64,000 nucleotides of DNA, taken from positions 1 to 64,000 of the forward strand of contig NZ_WACR01000007.1 of assembly GCF_008806325.1 (NCBI RefSeq). Reading direction: 5' to 3'. The notes under the pieces were generated by a model. The model saw nothing but the letters and a program-made list of their open reading frames with translations, ran no database searches and was not told where the DNA came from. This document shows, piece after piece, positions 43,100 through 51,506 of this stretch. Position 1 is the stretch's first letter, and each line of letters begins with the position of its first letter. The position numbers and the translations under genes were made by a program. This DNA is from Salibacter halophilus (GTDB lineage Bacteria; Bacteroidota; Bacteroidia; Flavobacteriales_G; Salibacteraceae).

Positions 43100-44902
43100 T
43101 TGCAGATATCAGAATATAGAAAAAAAGCGAATAGTTTATTAAAACAGTTTCTCGTTTGGCGAGCTAAACACATAAAAGATCGCCAGTTTATCTATATTTT
43201 GAGTGTTGTCACGGGGTTGCTTTCAGGATTGGCTGCAGTTGTCATCAAAAACACCGTTCATCTCGTAGAAATTCTATTGACAGAGGGAATCAGCGGAGTT
43301 CACTCATTTCTTTATTTCGTTTACCCGCTCGTTGGTATTTTACTCTCAGTTGCATTTGTACTGTTTGTTATTCGCAAGCCGGTTGGGCACGGTATTCCAA
43401 ATGCCCTTTATGCGATATCCCGTGGAAATGGTAATATACACAAGCGAGATACCTGGACTTCAGTAGTCACATCAGCATTGACTGTTGGGCTCGGAGGTTC
43501 TGTAGGTTTGGAGGGTCCAACAGTTGCAACATCAGCAGCATTGGGATCAAATCTCGGACAGAGGTTCAAAATGACCCGCAAGACAAAAGTCTTGCTCATA
43601 GCATGTGCTTCATCAGGTGCGCTATCAGCCATTTTCAATGCGCCTGTAGCGGCAATTGTATTTGCCCTGGAAGTAATAATGATTGACCTTACAGCCGTCT
43701 CACTGGCTCCAGTATTATTGGCAAGTATTTCAGCAGTTCTCACTTCACGGCTGTTTTTAGGAGAGGAAACACTTTTTCATTTCAATCTGTCAGATCCATT
43801 TATTGTAGGCGATACATTATTCTATGTGTTGTTGGGAGTTGTTTGCGGGTTGCTATCGGTATACTTCACGAGAGTCTATTTTTTCGTTGAAAAATACATG
43901 CAAAAAATCAGCAATAAACTGTGGAGAGCCATTTTGGGTGGTGCCATAGTTGGCGGACTCATTTTTCTTATGCCGCAACTTTACGGTGAAGGTTACGGAC
44001 TCATAAACGCATTGATTGAGGGCGATGAGGAAAAGGCTCTGATAGGAACATTTCTCAAAACAATTGGAGAAAATGCCTGGAGCATAATTCTCTTCCTGGC
44101 TGTACTCGTTCTGGTAAAGGCTTTTGCAACCTCTGTGACACTTCAAAGTGGAGGTGTGGGAGGAATCTTTGCTCCAACACTTTTCATGGGAACAACTGTT
44201 GGATACCTATACGCCAAGTTTTTTCGCGAATCAGGAATCGCAGATCTGTCATCGAGTAATTTTACGCTTGTCGCAATGGGCGGAATGATGGCCGGAATTC
44301 TGCACGCACCGCTCACAGGAGTCTTCTTAATTGCAGAAATCACGGGTGGATATGAACTTTTTCTTCCACTCATGATCACAGCGGCTATCGCTTTTATCAC
44401 GGTGAAATACGGGGTAAAAAACTCTGTCTATACAATGCAGCTCGCAAAACGCGGAGACTTGCTTACTCACCACAAAGATCAGGCAGTTCTCACGCTCATG
44501 AACCTGAAAGAGGAAATAGAACAAGACTTTGTGAAAGTTCATCCTTACGACAAGCTCGAAGGCCTTGTAAAAGCCGTTGCTGATTCTTCCCGAAACCTTT
44601 TCCCAGTGGTAGATGAAGACAACACTTTCCTGGGTGTAATCACACTCAATGACATTAGGCAAATCATGTTTGACCGCGACCAGTATGACAAAGTGCTCGT
44701 TCACGAACTCATGACCTCGGCTCCGGAGTATATTTACTATACCGATTCCATGGAGTCTGTAATGAATAAATTTGATCGTAGCGGAGCCTGGAATTTACCC
44801 GTAATCGATGCTGATAATCACTACGTGGGCTTTGTTTCCAAGTCAAAATTATTCTCCGGCTACCGCAGCCGACTAAAAGATTTCTACGATGAAGATGATT
44901 GA
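43100..44902 (+). CDS. ClC family chloride channel/antiporter with CBS domains
   Basis: A 600-residue membrane protein. The ClC domain (about 30-440) has GHGIPNALYAIS (variant of GSGIP), GGSVGLEGPTVATSAALGS with the gating Glu, and GGVGGIFAPTLFMG (GxFxP). Two CBS domains close the protein (about 465-590: LVKAVADSSRNLFPVVDEDNTFLGVITLNDIRQIM and VMNKFDRSGAWNLPVIDADNHYVGFVSKSKLF), likely nucleotide-regulated. The gating Glu suggests a Cl-/H+ exchanger. The start is TTG, since the first in-frame ATG lies well inside the membrane domain. Convergent with the next gene, 11 bases apart. Confidence 0.93.
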   Translation: MQISEYRKKANSLLKQFLVWRAKHIKDRQFIYILSVVTGLLSGLAAVVIKNTVHLVEILLTEGISGVHSFLYFVYPLVGILLSVAFVLFVIRKPVGHGIPNALYAISRGNGNIHKRDTWTSVVTSALTVGLGGSVGLEGPTVATSAALGSNLGQRFKMTRKTKVLLIACASSGALSAIFNAPVAAIVFALEVIMIDLTAVSLAPVLLASISAVLTSRLFLGEETLFHFNLSDPFIVGDTLFYVLLGVVCGLLSVYFTRVYFFVEKYMQKISNKLWRAILGGAIVGGLIFLMPQLYGEGYGLINALIEGDEEKALIGTFLKTIGENAWSIILFLAVLVLVKAFATSVTLQSGGVGGIFAPTLFMGTTVGYLYAKFFRESGIADLSSSNFTLVAMGGMMAGILHAPLTGVFLIAEITGGYELFLPLMITAAIAFITVKYGVKNSVYTMQLAKRGDLLTHHKDQAVLTLMNLKEEIEQDFVKVHPYDKLEGLVKAVADSSRNLFPVVDEDNTFLGVITLNDIRQIMFDRDQYDKVLVHELMTSAPEYIYYTDSMESVMNKFDRSGAWNLPVIDADNHYVGFVSKSKLFSGYRSRLKDFYDEDD

Positions 44903-44913
44903 TATATTATCGG

Positions 44914-46635
44914 TCAGAACCGATAGCGCCTGAGGATGTAGGATCTGACCGGTAAACCTTGATAGCGAGCAGGATTCCATGCCGGCATTTGCGATAAATA
45001 CGCGATAACGGCTTTGTCAACAGCCGGATGCACAGACCGAATGATATCCACTTCATCGATGATTCCAAATTCATCAACGGCAAACCGAACCAGGACAGAA
45101 CCTCGAATGTTTTCCTCTAAGGCTACTTCAGGAACGAGCTGATTTACTTCAAAGTAATCCCTCTCGTTTCCCGGGAATTTGGGTTTCACAAAAACAGGTT
45201 CATAGGTGAAATCTCTGTCCCGATAATCTGGGTCTAGTTCTACTTCACTGTCGTAAAAATCAAAACCTCTTTCGAGTAGTTCTGTACCTGCAATTTTTGG
45301 GATGAAATACGCTCCGGTTATAAATTGATTGAGCGTATCATTTATTGGGTCGTTGATGACAAAATTGAGGCTATCTGTCGTTACCGGAATGAAATTCTGT
45401 GGAACATTATTGAAAGGCTCATTGAGCTTTATTTCATTGTTGAAGCTCTGCTCGTAAACTGTTTGCCCCATTTGGTTGAAGTATTTCCAGGTACCTGTTT
45501 TTGAACCGTTTTTGTATTCACCTAGAATGCGAGTAGATGTTGAATTTGGCTGATAGGTTTTCACTTTTCCATTTAATAATCCCTTTTCATAATTGAATTC
45601 AACATTCTTTTGGCCATATGGGTTTTTTTGAATCCACTTTCCGGTTCGGTATCCATTTGATAATCTTCCTTCTTCAACCTCCTGATCACTTGGTGATAGC
45701 GACTTTGAAACAAAGGCTCCTTTAGCATCAAACTGGAAAGTAGCTATCTTATTAAAATACTCTGACTTTACTGTCCAGTTGCCTGCCGGCTTGTCGTTGT
45801 TGTACTTTCCTGTTACATAAAGCCGATCTCCTGATCGAGAGGAATAAGAGCCGTTTTTGAGGCCATTTTCGTATTCTGTTTGAGAGTATAACAATCCGGT
45901 TGAAAAGTATTTCCTTACGCTTCCGTTTCCGTTTTTATAACTTCCAATATTCCTCGGTTGGCCCTGATCACTCCGCATGATGTTTACGCTAATGAGTTGA
46001 TCATCTAGATAAGTGAAATGTTCCCAGGCTGCGCCAGTTCTGTGGTAATAGTTGACGCGTCCGTTTAGCTCCTGGTTTTTCAGCTCTTTATAGCTGTGGA
46101 TTTTTTCGTTTTCGTAATAGTAGGATCTGAACGTTAAAGTGTCCTTGTTTTTGATCTCTTTTTCAGTGTTTACACGAATTCTGCCCGATGCATCGTAAAG
46201 AACTGTTTGCATGGGCAATCCTTTGTTTGAAAACACGATGTCGAGTCTGTTTTCCCCGGCTACGTAAGTTGTCCAGTGACTAATAGCCGTGTCGTTTCGG
46301 AAGTACCACTCGGCTTTGAGCTCCTGGTTCTGACCGTAATACCGCCATTTTCCGTGCTTTTTGCCATGGATGTACCTTCCTGTAACTCTCGGATTTCCTT
46401 TGTTGTTAAACAGCGTCCATTTTCCGTGACGGAGCCCGTTTTCATTGTTGCCTTCTACCCGAAGCCTGTTGTTGAAATAGAGCTTGTAATAGCCGTTTGG
46501 GACTTTGGAATCTTCAGATTTGTATTCAGCAACGAGCCTTACTGCATCGTTGAACTCTGTGCTCACTCTTTTTTGAGCCAGGGTTTGCAGAAATAGGGCT
46601 GATAAAAATAATGTTACGAGCGTTTTATTGATCAT
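44914..46635 (-). CDS. Secreted MORN/YwqK-repeat protein with TonB C-terminal domain
   Basis: A 573-residue protein. The signal peptide is KTLVTLFLSALFLQTLAQ. About ten MORN/YwqK-like repeats follow (NGLRHGKWTLFNNKGNPRVTG, HGKKHGKWRYYGQNQELKAE, NGLKNGSYSSRSGDRLYVTG, NGSKTGTWKYFNQMGQTVYE). The last 80 residues are a TonB C-terminal domain (EENIRGSVLVRFAVDEFGIIDEVDIIRSVHPAVDKAVIAYLSQMPAWNPARYQG), probably a periplasmic interaction module. The stop codon lies inside an exact dispersed 10-mer. The start codon directly follows the T-run of the upstream terminator. Confidence 0.88.
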   Translation of the reverse strand: MINKTLVTLFLSALFLQTLAQKRVSTEFNDAVRLVAEYKSEDSKVPNGYYKLYFNNRLRVEGNNENGLRHGKWTLFNNKGNPRVTGRYIHGKKHGKWRYYGQNQELKAEWYFRNDTAISHWTTYVAGENRLDIVFSNKGLPMQTVLYDASGRIRVNTEKEIKNKDTLTFRSYYYENEKIHSYKELKNQELNGRVNYYHRTGAAWEHFTYLDDQLISVNIMRSDQGQPRNIGSYKNGNGSVRKYFSTGLLYSQTEYENGLKNGSYSSRSGDRLYVTGKYNNDKPAGNWTVKSEYFNKIATFQFDAKGAFVSKSLSPSDQEVEEGRLSNGYRTGKWIQKNPYGQKNVEFNYEKGLLNGKVKTYQPNSTSTRILGEYKNGSKTGTWKYFNQMGQTVYEQSFNNEIKLNEPFNNVPQNFIPVTTDSLNFVINDPINDTLNQFITGAYFIPKIAGTELLERGFDFYDSEVELDPDYRDRDFTYEPVFVKPKFPGNERDYFEVNQLVPEVALEENIRGSVLVRFAVDEFGIIDEVDIIRSVHPAVDKAVIAYLSQMPAWNPARYQGLPVRSYILRRYRF

Positions 46636-46667
46636 AAAAAAGCCGTGCTTGATTAAAACACGGCTTT
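46636..46667 (-). terminator. Terminator downstream of hpd, abutting the next start codon
   Basis: On the minus strand the 9-bp stem AAAGCCGTG / CACGGCTTT with an 11-base loop is followed by a T-run that ends immediately before the ATG of the MORN/TonB protein gene. Confidence 0.88.
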
Positions 46668-46698
46668 AAAGTACAAAATGTTTTGTTATGCCGCCTGA

Positions 46699-47844
46699 TT
46701 AAAGCGTTCCGCGGAGTTCCTGCTCGCGCTCAATCGCTTCAAACAGAGCTTTAAAGTTTCCTTTACCAAATGATTGCGCACCTTTACGCTGGATGATTTC
46801 GATAAACATCGTTGGTCGGTTTTGCAATGGCTTGGTAAACAGTTGAAGTAAGTATCCTTCATCATCGCGATCCACAAGGATTCCGAGCTTTTTAAGCGGC
46901 TCTAAATCCTCATCAATTTTACCAACGCGCTCTTCGAGGTCATCGTAATAAGTTGATGGAACCTGAAGGAATTCAACACCACGATCTTTTAATTTACTTA
47001 CCGTATCGATGATGTCATCAGTTGCTACAGCAATGTGCTGAACGCCTGAGTCGTGATAGAAATCGAGGTATTCCTCAACCTGAGATTTTTTAACGCCTTC
47101 AGCCGGTTCGTTAATCGGGAATTTGATGCGGCCATTTCCGTTCGTCATCACTTTACTCATGAGAGCAGTGTACTTGGTTGAAATGTCTTTATCATCAAAT
47201 GAGAGCAGCTGAGCAAAGCCCATTACATTTTTGTAGAAATCAACCCATTTGTCCATTTCATTCCAGCCAACATTACCAACCATGTGGTCGATGTATTTTA
47301 ATCCAACCGGATCTGGCTTGTAATCAGTTTTGTGTTCTACGAATCCGGGTAAGAAAATACCGTTGTAGTTCTTGCGCTCAATAAATACGTGAACTGTTTC
47401 ACCGTAAGTGTAAATACCCGATCTCATGATGTGACCGTGCTTATCTTCCACTTTTTCTGGCTCCATGTAACTTTTGGCGCCACGCTTTGTCGTTTCTTCC
47501 CACGCTTTAGTAGCGTCATCAACCCAAAGAGCAACAGTTTTAACACCGTCACCGTGTTTGTTGATGTGTTCGTTCATCCAACCATCAGGACTCATAGGGC
47601 TGGTCAGAACCAGGCGAATTTTGCCTTGTTGAAGAACGTAAGAATTGCTGTCTTTCATTCCGGTTTCAAGTCCGGCATAAGCCATGTCCTGAAATCCGAA
47701 TGCTGATTTATAAAAATGAGCTGCCTGTTTTGCATTACCCACGATTAATTCAACGTAATCAGTTCCATTAATCGGGAGAAAATCTTCAGCTTTAGGGTAA
47801 ACCTTGTCGAGCTCTAGTGAAGTTTTGTCTTTTACAGTTGCCAT
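46699..47844 (-). CDS. hpd: 4-Hydroxyphenylpyruvate dioxygenase
   Basis: About 381 residues from the ATG at 47844; a TTG 21 bases upstream could extend it. It is a two-domain vicinal-oxygen-chelate iron enzyme that turns 4-hydroxyphenylpyruvate into homogentisate. Visible motifs are GTDYVELIVGNAKQAAHFYKSAFGF, KYIDHMVGNV (first iron His), DSGVQHIAVATDDI (second His), and the C-terminal LLQLFTKPLQNRPTMFIEIIQRKG with the Glu ligand. It follows hmgA on the same strand, 49 bases downstream. Confidence 0.96.
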   Translation of the reverse strand: MATVKDKTSLELDKVYPKAEDFLPINGTDYVELIVGNAKQAAHFYKSAFGFQDMAYAGLETGMKDSNSYVLQQGKIRLVLTSPMSPDGWMNEHINKHGDGVKTVALWVDDATKAWEETTKRGAKSYMEPEKVEDKHGHIMRSGIYTYGETVHVFIERKNYNGIFLPGFVEHKTDYKPDPVGLKYIDHMVGNVGWNEMDKWVDFYKNVMGFAQLLSFDDKDISTKYTALMSKVMTNGNGRIKFPINEPAEGVKKSQVEEYLDFYHDSGVQHIAVATDDIIDTVSKLKDRGVEFLQVPSTYYDDLEERVGKIDEDLEPLKKLGILVDRDDEGYLLQLFTKPLQNRPTMFIEIIQRKGAQSFGKGNFKALFEAIEREQELRGTL

Positions 47845-47893
47845 AACTTTATCTGTTTTGAGCAAAGTTCAAAAAATAATTCAAATAGCGGCC

Positions 47894-49063
47894 TTACTTG
47901 TCTTCGTCTTCAAGCCATGAACGGTAATAATCCTGATCGGCAATTTTCATTGCGTCTTCAGTTAGCATGAGTGGCTTGAATGTGTCAACCATAACAGCCA
48001 TCTCTTCAGTTTCTTTTTTACCAACACTTCTCTCATAAGCGCCCGGATGTGGTCCGTGTGGAATTCCAGCCGGGTGTAAAGAAATGTGTCCTTTATCGAT
48101 GTCATTTCTACTCATGAAGTCTCCGTCAACATAGTACAGTACCTCGTCAGAATCGATGTTACTGTGGTTGTACGGAGCAGGAATTGCCTCGGGATGGTAA
48201 TCGTAGAGGCGCGGACAGAAAGAACAAATCACAAATCCTGCTGCTTCAAAAGTTTGATGAACCGGTGGCGGTTGGTGTACACGACCGGTAATCGGTTCAA
48301 AATCCTGAATGTTGAAAGCGTACGGATAGTTATAGCCATCCCAGCCAACAACATCAAAAGGATGTCGCGTGTAGATGAGTTCGTGGATCTCATCCTGTTT
48401 TTTGATCTTGAAAAGGAACTCGCCTTTTTCATCGTGAACCTCTAATTCTTCAGGTCTTCTGATGTCGCGCTCGCAATACGGAGAATGCTCGAGAAGCTGT
48501 CCAAAGTAGTTGCGATAGCGTTTAGGCGTGTAAATAGGGCTGCTGCTTTCCACGATAAACAGGCGATTGTCAGATCCGTCAAAATGCATTTGGTAGATCA
48601 TTCCTCTCGGGATCACTAAATAATCGCCATAACCGAACTTGATGTTCCCGAGTTGAGTTTTGAGCGTACCCGATCCACGGTGTACGAAGATAACCTCGTC
48701 AGAGTCGGTGTTTTTATAAAAATAATCTGTGTTCGATTCTTTTGGTGCAGCTAAAGCAATACTCGCGTCACTGTTCGTCATGACTACCTTGCGGCTGTCG
48801 AGAAAATCGTTTTCGGGTTTTACATTGAATCCGTGAAAACGAAAAGATTGCATATTATTTTCAACAGCAATTTTTGGCTTTACACTGTATTGCTTCACGA
48901 TTTTCTTAACCTGTGTGGGTCTGTGAAGATGATACATCAATGACGACATACCGTCAAAACCGATAGTTCCAAAAAGTTGCTCGTAATGCAATGAACCATC
49001 AGGCTTCTTGAATGTGGTGTGTCGCTTATGCGGTATTTTTCCTAATTTGTGATATATCGGCAT
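47894..49063 (-). CDS. hmgA: Homogentisate 1,2-dioxygenase
   Basis: A 389-residue cupin-fold iron enzyme that opens the ring of homogentisate to maleylacetoacetate in tyrosine and phenylalanine breakdown. It has FIVESSSPIYTPKRYRNYFGQLLEHSPYCERDIR, HPFDVVGWDGYNYPYAFNI, PPPVHQTFEAAGFVICSFCPR, and HPAGIPHGPHPGAYERS, which carry the metal ligands. Its length is slightly under the roughly 430 residues of the human enzyme and usual for the Bacteroidota form. A TATATTTG promoter element lies upstream. It forms an operon with hpd; fumarylacetoacetase is not in the window. Confidence 0.95.
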   Translation of the reverse strand: MPIYHKLGKIPHKRHTTFKKPDGSLHYEQLFGTIGFDGMSSLMYHLHRPTQVKKIVKQYSVKPKIAVENNMQSFRFHGFNVKPENDFLDSRKVVMTNSDASIALAAPKESNTDYFYKNTDSDEVIFVHRGSGTLKTQLGNIKFGYGDYLVIPRGMIYQMHFDGSDNRLFIVESSSPIYTPKRYRNYFGQLLEHSPYCERDIRRPEELEVHDEKGEFLFKIKKQDEIHELIYTRHPFDVVGWDGYNYPYAFNIQDFEPITGRVHQPPPVHQTFEAAGFVICSFCPRLYDYHPEAIPAPYNHSNIDSDEVLYYVDGDFMSRNDIDKGHISLHPAGIPHGPHPGAYERSVGKKETEEMAVMVDTFKPLMLTEDAMKIADQDYYRSWLEDEDK

Positions 49064-49080
49064 AATACTGAAATTTCGTT

Positions 49081-49088
49081 CAAATATA
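49081..49088 (-). promoter_or_regulatory. -7 promoter element of hmgA-hpd
   Basis: TATATTTG on the minus strand matches TAnnTTTG and ends 17 bases before the hmgA ATG. Confidence 0.55.
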
Positions 49089-49120
49089 CAGTCGTGATCT
49101 GACCAAAAAAATGACGATCA

Positions 49121-50206
49121 TCAGCTTTCCTTTTGCTTGAGCGGGCTCTCGATGATTTCGCCATTTTGCACAAATTCATCGAGATGTGGGCGCAAGCGTC
49201 CTTTTTTGTAAACGTTTCGCTGTTCGCCAGTTTTGTTTTGGTTCTTCCTTAGCTTACGTTGTTCTTCTACAGGAAGTTTTATAATGTCAGAGCACGTTTT
49301 AGAGCAGCAACCGTCATATTTCTCAGCACACTCTTCACACTGGATGAAAAGTAGGTGACAATCATCATTTTTGCAGTTGGTATGCGTGTCGCAAGGCTTG
49401 CCACACTGGTGACAATGAGCAATTACTTCATTTGAAATTCGCTCTCCGAGTCTTTCGTCAAACACAAAGTTTTTCCCGATGAATTTATTGTCGAGTCCCT
49501 CAGCATCAATTTGTCGCTTGTAGTCGATTATTCCGCCAAGCAATTGGTTGACATCATTGTATCCGTGATGTTTGAGGTAAGCGCTGGCCTTTTCACACCG
49601 AATTCCGCCCGTGCAATAGAGAAGTACTTTCTTATCTTTTTTGTCTTCCAGCTCTTTCAGAACCATAGGAAGTTCCTCGCGGAAGGTGTCGCAATCTGGA
49701 GTGACGGCACCTTTAAAGTGGCCCACTTCACTCTCGTAGTGGTTGCGCATGTCGATCACTACGGTGTCTTCGTTGTCCATCGCCTCGTTCCATTCTTTAG
49801 CAGAAAGATGCTTCCCGATGTTCGTTACATCGTAATCCTCGGGCTTTAAGCCATCAGCTACGATATTCTTGCGGACCTTTATGATGAGTTTGTAAAATGA
49901 CTTCCCGTCATCTTCAACGGCAACTTTGAACGGAATATCTTTAAACTCTTTGCGGGCGTAGAGTTTTTCTTTGAATTCTTCCCAGTTGTGCTCGGGAACG
50001 CTCATTTGGGCGTTGATTCCTTCTTTTGCCAGGTAGATGCGGCCAAAACAATTGAGATCTGACCATTCGAGGAATAATTCATCCCTGAGTTCTTCAGGGT
50101 TGTCGATAATGATGTAACGATAGAACGACAGGGTGACGCGTTTGAAGTCTTCCTGCATCAAGCGCTCTTTGAGCACTTTTTTGTCTACCTTATTATACAG
50201 TTGCAT
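49121..50206 (-). CDS. trhO: tRNA uridine-34 hydroxylase (rhodanese family)
   Basis: About 361 residues from the ATG at 50206 (a TTG nine bases earlier is open). The N-terminal acylphosphatase-like domain (VTLSFYRYIIIDNPEELRDELFLEW...GRIYLAKEGINAQMSVP) is followed by a rhodanese domain (about 140-240) with the active Cys in LYCTGGIRCEKASAYL. A C-terminal Cys-rich cluster follows (HCHQCGKPCDTHTNCKNDDC, CEECAEKYDGCCSKTC), all typical of TrhO/YceA. The enzyme makes 5-hydroxyuridine at tRNA position 34. A TACCTTTG promoter element precedes it. Confidence 0.95.
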   Translation of the reverse strand: MQLYNKVDKKVLKERLMQEDFKRVTLSFYRYIIIDNPEELRDELFLEWSDLNCFGRIYLAKEGINAQMSVPEHNWEEFKEKLYARKEFKDIPFKVAVEDDGKSFYKLIIKVRKNIVADGLKPEDYDVTNIGKHLSAKEWNEAMDNEDTVVIDMRNHYESEVGHFKGAVTPDCDTFREELPMVLKELEDKKDKKVLLYCTGGIRCEKASAYLKHHGYNDVNQLLGGIIDYKRQIDAEGLDNKFIGKNFVFDERLGERISNEVIAHCHQCGKPCDTHTNCKNDDCHLLFIQCEECAEKYDGCCSKTCSDIIKLPVEEQRKLRKNQNKTGEQRNVYKKGRLRPHLDEFVQNGEIIESPLKQKES

Positions 50207-50247
50207 GCTATACAATTTAAGGTTTTACAATTGAGAAATTTGAACTG

Positions 50248-50255
50248 CAAAGGTA
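50248..50255 (-). promoter_or_regulatory. -7 promoter element of trhO
   Basis: TACCTTTG (followed by C in the next 5' to 3' position as GCAAAGGTA on the plus strand) matches TAnnTTTG, 41 bases before the ATG at 50206. Confidence 0.55.
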
Positions 50256-50330
50256 GCGTTTTTGAACAATGTTGGTTTCCCGTCAGATTAGTAGAGTTGT
50301 TATATTTGATGAGGTTAATTGCTTCTACTG

Positions 50331-51155
50331 ATGAAAACATACCTTTTACTCAGCCTTATTCTACTGCCATTTTTTTGTCTCAGTCAGCAGGTTTGTGTAT
50401 TAAATTCTGCAGATAGTGCCGCGATAAAAAACGTCCATATTTACTGTGAAAATTATGGTGAAATCACCGGACCTGATGGCATGGTTGACCTTGCAAAACT
50501 CAAAACATGTGATTCTATCGAGTTTAGCAAAGTAGGGTATGAGTCAGTGAAACTGGAATTAATGAAAATTCCAGATACTGTTTTTCTCGAGAAAGAAGTT
50601 GTGGATTTGAACGAGTTTGCTCTCAAAGCTGAAGATGAGAAAGAATGGATTGGTTTCACCCAAAGAAGATGGCTTCCCGGTCAAATTGGGAATATGATTG
50701 GCCATACTAACGGGTTGATACAAAAAAATATTCCCAGGGGAAGATTATCCAAAGTCGAAGTATTTGTCAAGAATAGCTGCGATCATCCTGAAAATAAATT
50801 GTTTTTAAAAGTGATGAGTTTGGATTCGTCTTTTACACCTAAAGATGATTTACTTTCCAATCAAGTTGAAATTCCTGCTGAAAAAAGAGGATGGGTTACC
50901 ATCGATATACAAGATGAGTTTATACTAGTCAGGGACAAAATATTTCTAGGTGTCCAAGTTACGAGAAATTCCGGGTTAAAAGAAAATGAAAATAGTTGCT
51001 TTAACATGATAGGGATGCAATTTGTAGAGGTAGACTCTAATTACAAAAGGTGTTGGAAGAATGACTCTATTGGTTGGATCATAAGGGCTCATGAAGAAAA
51101 ACCTATCAAGGATAAGCTATCGATTCCCATGATTCGAGCTGAGGTGCTTCATTGA
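50331..51155 (+). CDS. Exported protein with carboxypeptidase-regulatory-like domain
   Basis: A 274-residue protein from the ATG at 50331, which begins a signal peptide (KTYLLLSLILLPFFCLSQ). Residues 20-95 look like a CarboxypepD_reg-like beta sandwich (VCVLNSADSAAIKNVHIYCENYGEITGPDGMVDLAKLKTCDSIEFSKVGYES...VFLEKEVVDLNEF), a module often found at the N-terminus of outer-membrane proteins. The remaining 180 residues (KLFLKVMSLDSSF..., GWVTIDIQDEFILVRDKIFLGVQ) have no motif I recognise. The TTG twelve bases upstream is not needed. Function unknown. Confidence 0.8.
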   Translation: MKTYLLLSLILLPFFCLSQQVCVLNSADSAAIKNVHIYCENYGEITGPDGMVDLAKLKTCDSIEFSKVGYESVKLELMKIPDTVFLEKEVVDLNEFALKAEDEKEWIGFTQRRWLPGQIGNMIGHTNGLIQKNIPRGRLSKVEVFVKNSCDHPENKLFLKVMSLDSSFTPKDDLLSNQVEIPAEKRGWVTIDIQDEFILVRDKIFLGVQVTRNSGLKENENSCFNMIGMQFVEVDSNYKRCWKNDSIGWIIRAHEEKPIKDKLSIPMIRAEVLH

Positions 51156-51164
51156 GATTTTTTT

Positions 51165-51172
51165 TATCTTAG
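51165..51172 (+). promoter_or_regulatory. Variant -7 element before the Kazal lipoprotein gene
   Basis: TATCTTAG differs from TAnnTTTG at one position. The same octamer recurs at 51484-51491 before the next gene, at a similar distance from its ATG. Confidence 0.35.
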
Positions 51173-51183
51173 CGGATACGCAA

Positions 51184-51423
51184 ATGATTCATTTTATGAA
51201 AGGTAAACGGGTTGTGCGAGATGTAATGTTGTTGTCAATCTCATTTTTGACAATTCTTGTTTTTATTTCCTGCGAAAAGCTGTGTATTGAAAAGAGAAAC
51301 AAGGATTGCGCTTGTTTTATGATTTATGACCCTGTTTGTGGTTGCAATGACCAGACTTACAGTAATCCTTGTAAAGCTGAATGTGCCGGGATAACTGAAT
51401 ATTCTGAAGGCGCTTGTGAGTGA
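51184..51423 (+). CDS. Small lipoprotein with Kazal-type serine protease inhibitor domain
   Basis: A 79-residue protein (75 if the ATG at 51196 is used). The N-terminal hydrophobic stretch ends in the lipobox VFISC, so the mature protein should be a lipoprotein. The rest is one Kazal domain with the six-cysteine pattern: CACFMIYDPVCGCNDQ, TYSNPCKAECAG, ITEYSEGAC, including the conserved PVCG, TYxNxC and C-A-x-C-x-G elements. Kazal domains inhibit serine proteases; bacterial examples are uncommon. The target could be an external protease of a host, grazer or competitor. This is inference. Confidence 0.85.
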   Translation: MIHFMKGKRVVRDVMLLSISFLTILVFISCEKLCIEKRNKDCACFMIYDPVCGCNDQTYSNPCKAECAGITEYSEGACE

Positions 51424-51483
51424 TTGAGGCAAACCTGAAGTTCAACCTTACCTGATTCAACTATCACTTTTTTGAGAAATACC

Positions 51484-51491
51484 TATCTTAG
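51484..51491 (+). promoter_or_regulatory. Variant -7 element before the 51507 gene
   Basis: TATCTTAG, one mismatch to TAnnTTTG, ends 15 bases before the ATG; same octamer as at 51165. Confidence 0.35.
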
Positions 51492-51506
51492 CACAAACCC
51501 CACGAT

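Noticed and set aside
44912-44950. The two inverted 10-mers 19 bases apart as a terminator
   Set aside because: They lie within the end of a coding sequence and are not followed by a T-run in either direction.
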